Origin: Clostridia bacterium
Lineage (GTDB): Bacteria > Bacillota > Clostridia > Oscillospirales > CAG-272
Direction: 5' to 3'
DNA: 9,032 nucleotides
NCBI GenBank assembly: GCA_024404655.1
Contig: JAKSPR010000103.1
Coordinates: forward strand, 1-9,032
Part shown: positions 5,361 to 9,032 of the stretch, piece after piece
How the letters are laid out: each line of letters starts with the position of its first letter
Position numbering within the stretch: the stretch's first letter is position 1
Position numbers and translations under genes: made by a program
The notes under the pieces: model-generated
What the model was told of the DNA's origin: nothing
The model's input: only the letters and a program-made list of their open reading frames with translations
Databases searched by the model: none

Positions 5361-8123
5361 ATGCGTCACGTACTGAACCTTGATAAAGAATGGCGTTTTC
5401 TCCCCGGAGACGGGGTCATGGAAGCGCAGAAGACCCACTCCGATTCCTATAATTCCTGCAAAGCAGGTCAGGAGCGCGGTATTCCCTCCGTCAACTATGA
5501 TGACAGCGAGTGGAGAATCATCAACGTCCCCCACGACTATCTGACCGAAACGGAGTTCAAGCCGGAAAATCTGATCTCTCACGGCTACAAAACCCGCCAC
5601 AATGCGTGGTACAGAAAGAATTTCACCCTGCCCGAAGAATATGCCGGAAAACATCTCCTGCTCTCCTTTGAGGGTATGGCGGTCACCGCCCGCGTTTACT
5701 TCAACGGCTCCCTTGCAGGCCGCTCTCACTCCGCTTATGCACCGCTGGATATTGATATCACCGACCGCGCTCATTTCGGTTCAAACACCAATACCCTTGC
5801 GGTCTTCATCGACGGTATGACCACGGAAGGCTGGTGGTATGAGGGTGCGGGCATTTACCGTCATGTCAAGCTCTATGTCAAGGACACCGTTCATATCGCC
5901 CATGACAGCCAGTTCATCAAGCCCACACTCATCCCCGGCACGGAAAATGACCGGACCGTCCGCTGTGAGATCACGGCGGAAAACTCCGGCTATACGGCAG
6001 AAACGGTCTGTGCCCATACCGATATCTATGACGGGGACAAAATCATTGCCTCCTGCGATACGGATGCGGCTGTCTGTGACGCTGACCTGCGCGTGATGCT
6101 GGCAACCGACGTCAGAGTCGAAGATCCCGTGCGCTGGGATGTGGATGCGCCGAAGCTCTATCACGCACGCACAACCCTTTTCGTCGACGGCAAGGAAGCG
6201 GACACGGTCGAGACCGATTTCGGTTTCCGTACCTTCTCTGTGGATGCTGACAAGGGCTTCTTCTTAAACGGCATGCCCATCAAGCTCAAAGGTACCTGCA
6301 ACCATCAGGACCATGCAGGCGTGGGTGTCGCAGTTCCCGATTCCATTCAATACTACCGCATCAAGCGTCTGAAAGAGATGGGAACCAATGCCTACCGTTG
6401 TGCGCACAATATGCCCGCAAAGGAAATTCTTGACGCCTGCGACCGTCTGGGTATTCTCGTCATGGACGAAAACCGCCGGTTTGATAATCGTCCCGAGGTC
6501 ATTTCCCATGTGGAAGCCATGGTTAAGCGTGACCGCAACCATCCGTCCGTCGTCTTCTATTCCCTGTTCAATGAAGAACCCCTGCAGGGCACTGCTGAGG
6601 GCGGACGCATCTTCCGCCGCATGAAACAGGCAGTTCTGCGTCTCGACAATTCCCGTCTTGTCACGGGTGCCATGAACGGCGGCTACAACGACGCGGAAAG
6701 CGCTGCGGCCTTCATGGATATCACCGGTATCAACTACGCTGTACCGGAGGGCGTTCTTGAATACAGAGCGCTTTATCCGAACACTCCTGTTTTCGGCTCC
6801 GAGAATAACTCCGCTGTTTCCACCCGCGGATGCTTCAAGACCGATGCGGATGCCCATGTTCTGAACTGCTACGATGATGAGACGGTACCGTGGGGTCAGC
6901 TCATCAAGGATACATGGAAATTTACCAGAGAACACGACTGGTTCGGCGGTATCTTCATCTGGACCGGCTTTGACTACCGCGGAGAGCCGACGCCCTACAC
7001 CTGGCCCTCCATCGGTTCCTCCTTCGGTATCATGGATACCTGCGGCTTCCCCAAAGAGAGTTTCTATTTCAACCGCTCCTGCTTTGTGGACGAACCTGTT
7101 CTGCGTCTGATGCCCCACTGGAATCAGAAGCCGGGCGAAGAAGTCCGTGTCATGGCAGCTTCCAACTGTGATGAGATCGAGCTGTTTCTAAACGGCAGAT
7201 CCCTTGGCAAGAAGCCCTCCGACTGTTGTGCTCCCGCTGAATGGCAGGTTATCTTTGAGCCCGGTGTGCTCTCCGCTGTGGGTTACAGAAACGGAGAGAT
7301 CGCCGCAAAGACGGAAAACCGCACCGCCGGCAAACCCGCAAAGATTGTCATCGAGGCTGACCGCACAGTCATTTCCAACGACGGTGCTGACACGGTTCCG
7401 GTCAATCTTTCCGTCATCGATGAAAACGGCGTCACCTGCGAGACTGCCGACAATCTGCTCCACATTGAAGTGCTCGGTCAGGCGACCCTGCTGGGTGTGG
7501 GTAACGGTGATCCCAACGGTCTGGAATCCGATCACGAACCCAGAAGAAGCCTGTTTGCAGGTCACGCGCAGGCGCTGATTCAGTCCCGGGTAGGTGCTGA
7601 GAACATCGCTGTCCGTGTCACGGGTGATGGACTGGAAGCAGCTGAACTCGTCTTCACGGTTCAGAACGTCCCGGCACCGGATTATGTCTATGAAAATGCC
7701 GTCCGTACCGTCTCCGGCTTCACGGTTACCCAGAAGACCTATGATGAGGAACCCGATGTGCTGATGGAGATTGCGGATAACGATATGAACTCCCTTGAAC
7801 CCATCTCCTTTGACCGCTGGTCTCTGAGACCCGGCTTCAAATCCGGTTTCCGTTTCTTCCGTGCCTTCTTCACCACCAATGTCAGCGATATTCCGAATGC
7901 TCCCGACACCTGCGAGGTCTCCTTCGGTGAGGTATCCGCAAAGCATGTGAAGGTCTATGTAAACGGTATTCTGCTTCATGATGCTGATCACGGAACCGCT
8001 CCCCTCTCCGTCTCCTTCCCCTGTGCAAAGGGCAAGCAGAAGAATGAGCTCCGTGTGCTCCTTGAAGCGGAGAACGGTCAGCCTGCCGGCATTCGTTATA
8101 CCGTTACCTATGGTATGAAATAA
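5361..8123 (+). CDS. GH2 family glycoside hydrolase (beta-galactosidase-like), cytoplasmic
   Basis: This 920-residue retaining exo-glycosidase has the full GH2 domain order. The sugar-binding jelly roll spans about 1-180 (NAWYRKNFTL, VYFNGSLAGRSHSAYAPLDIDIT, EGAGIYRHVKLYV). The immunoglobulin-like domain spans about 185-290 and the TIM barrel about 291-580. The catalytic acid/base is Glu405 in YSLFNEEP, and the nucleophile is Glu481 in TPVFGSENNS, followed by STRG as in many GH2 enzymes. Trp534 in FIWTGFDYRGEPTPY lies in the usual aromatic motif. A DUF4982-like domain (584-640; HWNQKPGEEV, IELFLNGRSLG) and a GH2 C5-type Ig-like domain (655-770; LLGVGNGDPNG) follow. An additional C-terminal beta-rich domain (about 785-920; VYVNGILLHD) resembles a galactose-binding fold. 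There is no signal peptide. AAAGGAAG (5343-5350) lies ten bases before the ATG. The sugar specificity (galactose, glucuronate or another beta-sugar) cannot be read from the sequence. It is first in an operon with a GH172 gene. Confidence 0.93.
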   Translation: MRHVLNLDKEWRFLPGDGVMEAQKTHSDSYNSCKAGQERGIPSVNYDDSEWRIINVPHDYLTETEFKPENLISHGYKTRHNAWYRKNFTLPEEYAGKHLLLSFEGMAVTARVYFNGSLAGRSHSAYAPLDIDITDRAHFGSNTNTLAVFIDGMTTEGWWYEGAGIYRHVKLYVKDTVHIAHDSQFIKPTLIPGTENDRTVRCEITAENSGYTAETVCAHTDIYDGDKIIASCDTDAAVCDADLRVMLATDVRVEDPVRWDVDAPKLYHARTTLFVDGKEADTVETDFGFRTFSVDADKGFFLNGMPIKLKGTCNHQDHAGVGVAVPDSIQYYRIKRLKEMGTNAYRCAHNMPAKEILDACDRLGILVMDENRRFDNRPEVISHVEAMVKRDRNHPSVVFYSLFNEEPLQGTAEGGRIFRRMKQAVLRLDNSRLVTGAMNGGYNDAESAAAFMDITGINYAVPEGVLEYRALYPNTPVFGSENNSAVSTRGCFKTDADAHVLNCYDDETVPWGQLIKDTWKFTREHDWFGGIFIWTGFDYRGEPTPYTWPSIGSSFGIMDTCGFPKESFYFNRSCFVDEPVLRLMPHWNQKPGEEVRVMAASNCDEIELFLNGRSLGKKPSDCCAPAEWQVIFEPGVLSAVGYRNGEIAAKTENRTAGKPAKIVIEADRTVISNDGADTVPVNLSVIDENGVTCETADNLLHIEVLGQATLLGVGNGDPNGLESDHEPRRSLFAGHAQALIQSRVGAENIAVRVTGDGLEAAELVFTVQNVPAPDYVYENAVRTVSGFTVTQKTYDEEPDVLMEIADNDMNSLEPISFDRWSLRPGFKSGFRFFRAFFTTNVSDIPNAPDTCEVSFGEVSAKHVKVYVNGILLHDADHGTAPLSVSFPCAKGKQKNELRVLLEAENGQPAGIRYTVTYGMK

Positions 8124-8144
8124 AAACATAAGGAGGAATCCCCT

Positions 8145-9032
8145 ATGTTTTTCCCAAATCAGAGCCTTTGTCAGATGTCTCATTTCAAGTCCCGTTCCAT
8201 TTCCGCGGAGAATTTCACCGGGGAAAAAGGAAAGGGCGGCATGGCAACCGAGGGAACCGGCGCCTCCTGCGCCCGTGATCTCGGTCAGGGCTGGAAGGTC
8301 TCCCCGTCTGTTGTCATCGGTCCCGGCGAAACCTTTACCCTTGCCGATATCGAAGGTCCCGGCATGATCCGTCATATCTGGATGGTGGATTCCGGCGGCG
8401 TCGGCCGCAGACTTCTGCTCCGGATGTACTGGGACGGCAGCGAAACGCCCTCTGTGGAAACACCCTTCGGCGATTTCTTTGCCTCTGCCGATTATCAGGA
8501 CTATGTTCCCATGTCCTCTCTCATGGTCTGTGTCGGACCGAAGCGCGGCTTCAACTGCTATTGGGAAATGCCGTTCTACAAGCACTGCAGAATGACGCTG
8601 GAAAATACCCATGATGAAGCTGTCACGGTCTATTATCAGATCGACTATGTAATCGGCGAGCTGCCGGAGGGCTGCGGTTATTTCCATGCCCAGTTCCGCC
8701 GGGTCAATCCTCTGCCCTACAAGAGCGTCTACACGATCCTCGACGGCGTCAAGGGCAAGGGCCAGTATGTAGGCACCTACCTTTTCTGGGGCGTCAACAA
8801 CTGCGGCTGGTGGGGCGAAGGCGAGATCAAGTTCTATATCGACGGTGACGATGAATTCCCGACGATCTGCGGCACCGGTACTGAAGACTATTTCGGCGGT
8901 GCGTACAACTTTGACGTCGGCGGAAAGTATCAGGAATTCTGCACACCCTATTCCGGCATGTCCAAGGTCGTCCGTCCTGACGGATTATACCGTTCCCAGA
9001 CGAGATTTTCTCTCTACCGCTGGCATGTCTGC
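8145..9032 (+). CDS. GH172 (DUF2961) glycoside hydrolase, 3' end beyond the window
   Basis: The ATG follows AGGAGG (8131-8136) by eight bases, and the open frame of 296 codons runs to the right edge without a stop. The protein matches DUF2961, now family GH172, whose known activities act on furanosides: alpha-D-fructofuranosidase/difructose dianhydride I synthase and exo-alpha-D-arabinofuranosidase. Family signatures in order are GPGMIRHIWM (71-80), YWDGSETPSVETPFGDFF (95-112), FNCYWEMPF (136-144), YYQIDY (163-168), YFHAQFRR (179-186), WWGEGEIKFYIDGD (222-235) and GTGTEDYFGG (243-252). Glutamates in WWGEGE (225, 227) and GTGTEDYF (247) are the likely catalytic pair. No signal peptide is present, so it is cytoplasmic. 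It starts 21 bases after the GH2 stop codon and no terminator lies between them, so the two are co-transcribed. Family members are usually longer, so some tens of residues or more are missing. The family call is firm; the choice between D-fructose and D-arabinose substrates is open. Confidence 0.93.
   Translation, partial: MFFPNQSLCQMSHFKSRSISAENFTGEKGKGGMATEGTGASCARDLGQGWKVSPSVVIGPGETFTLADIEGPGMIRHIWMVDSGGVGRRLLLRMYWDGSETPSVETPFGDFFASADYQDYVPMSSLMVCVGPKRGFNCYWEMPFYKHCRMTLENTHDEAVTVYYQIDYVIGELPEGCGYFHAQFRRVNPLPYKSVYTILDGVKGKGQYVGTYLFWGVNNCGWWGEGEIKFYIDGDDEFPTICGTGTEDYFGGAYNFDVGGKYQEFCTPYSGMSKVVRPDGLYRSQTRFSLYRWHVC

Noticed and set aside
6264..7118. A 284-codon minus-strand open frame opposite the GH2 catalytic barrel.
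   Set aside because: It lies entirely under the GH2 active-site region, whose catalytic residues confirm the plus strand as coding.
7188..8687. A 499-codon open frame on the minus strand, antisense to the GH2 and GH172 genes and crossing the gap between them.
   Set aside because: Its product shows no recognisable domain. The plus-strand genes have catalytic motifs and ribosome binding sites, and long stop-free antisense frames commonly arise from the codon bias of such genes.

Overview
The window looks like a chromosomal segment of a gut or rumen Clostridia-type Firmicute, probably near the Oscillospiraceae. This is inferred from the strong AGGAGG-type ribosome binding sites, the TTGACA/TATAAT promoters, T-tailed hairpin terminators, an HPr-like protein of the low-GC Gram-positive kind, a TFIIB-type zinc-ribbon protein paired with a TPM-domain protein, and a dense set of cytoplasmic glycoside hydrolases. 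There is no mobile element, CRISPR array, rRNA or phage gene.

Layout. At 1-435 a small HPr-like gene (+) has its own near-consensus promoter and a strong terminator. At 455-2990 a single-gene unit (+) encodes an 806-residue GH106-like (alpha-L-rhamnosidase-like) protein. It has an extended -10 promoter overlapped by a 7-bp dyad and ends at a terminator shared with the convergent genes. At 2990-5001 a two-gene operon on the minus strand encodes a double zinc-ribbon membrane protein followed by a secreted, membrane-anchored TPM-domain protein. Its likely promoter carries a perfect dyad exactly in the spacer. At 5000-5190 lies a tRNA-Arg(ACG) gene (minus) with a consensus promoter, an A/T-rich upstream element and a terminator. 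At 5255-9032 a second sugar operon (+) begins with a 920-residue GH2 enzyme followed 21 bases later by a GH172 (DUF2961) enzyme that runs off the right edge.

How the genes may work together. The three glycoside hydrolases lack signal peptides, so they should act in the cytoplasm on imported oligosaccharides. Together they would remove rhamnose-like, beta-galactoside-like and furanosyl (D-fructofuranose or D-arabinofuranose) residues, which points to a branched plant or microbial glycan. The HPr-like protein keeps the regulatory serine region of HPr but has no phosphocarrier histidine, the pattern of Crh. It could therefore link carbon status to transcription rather than carry phosphate, but no transporter or regulator is visible here to confirm the link.

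I see no clearly new multi-gene system. The most useful leads are the histidine-less HPr, dyads placed on three promoters, the GH2-GH172 pairing, and a divergent GH106-like enzyme.
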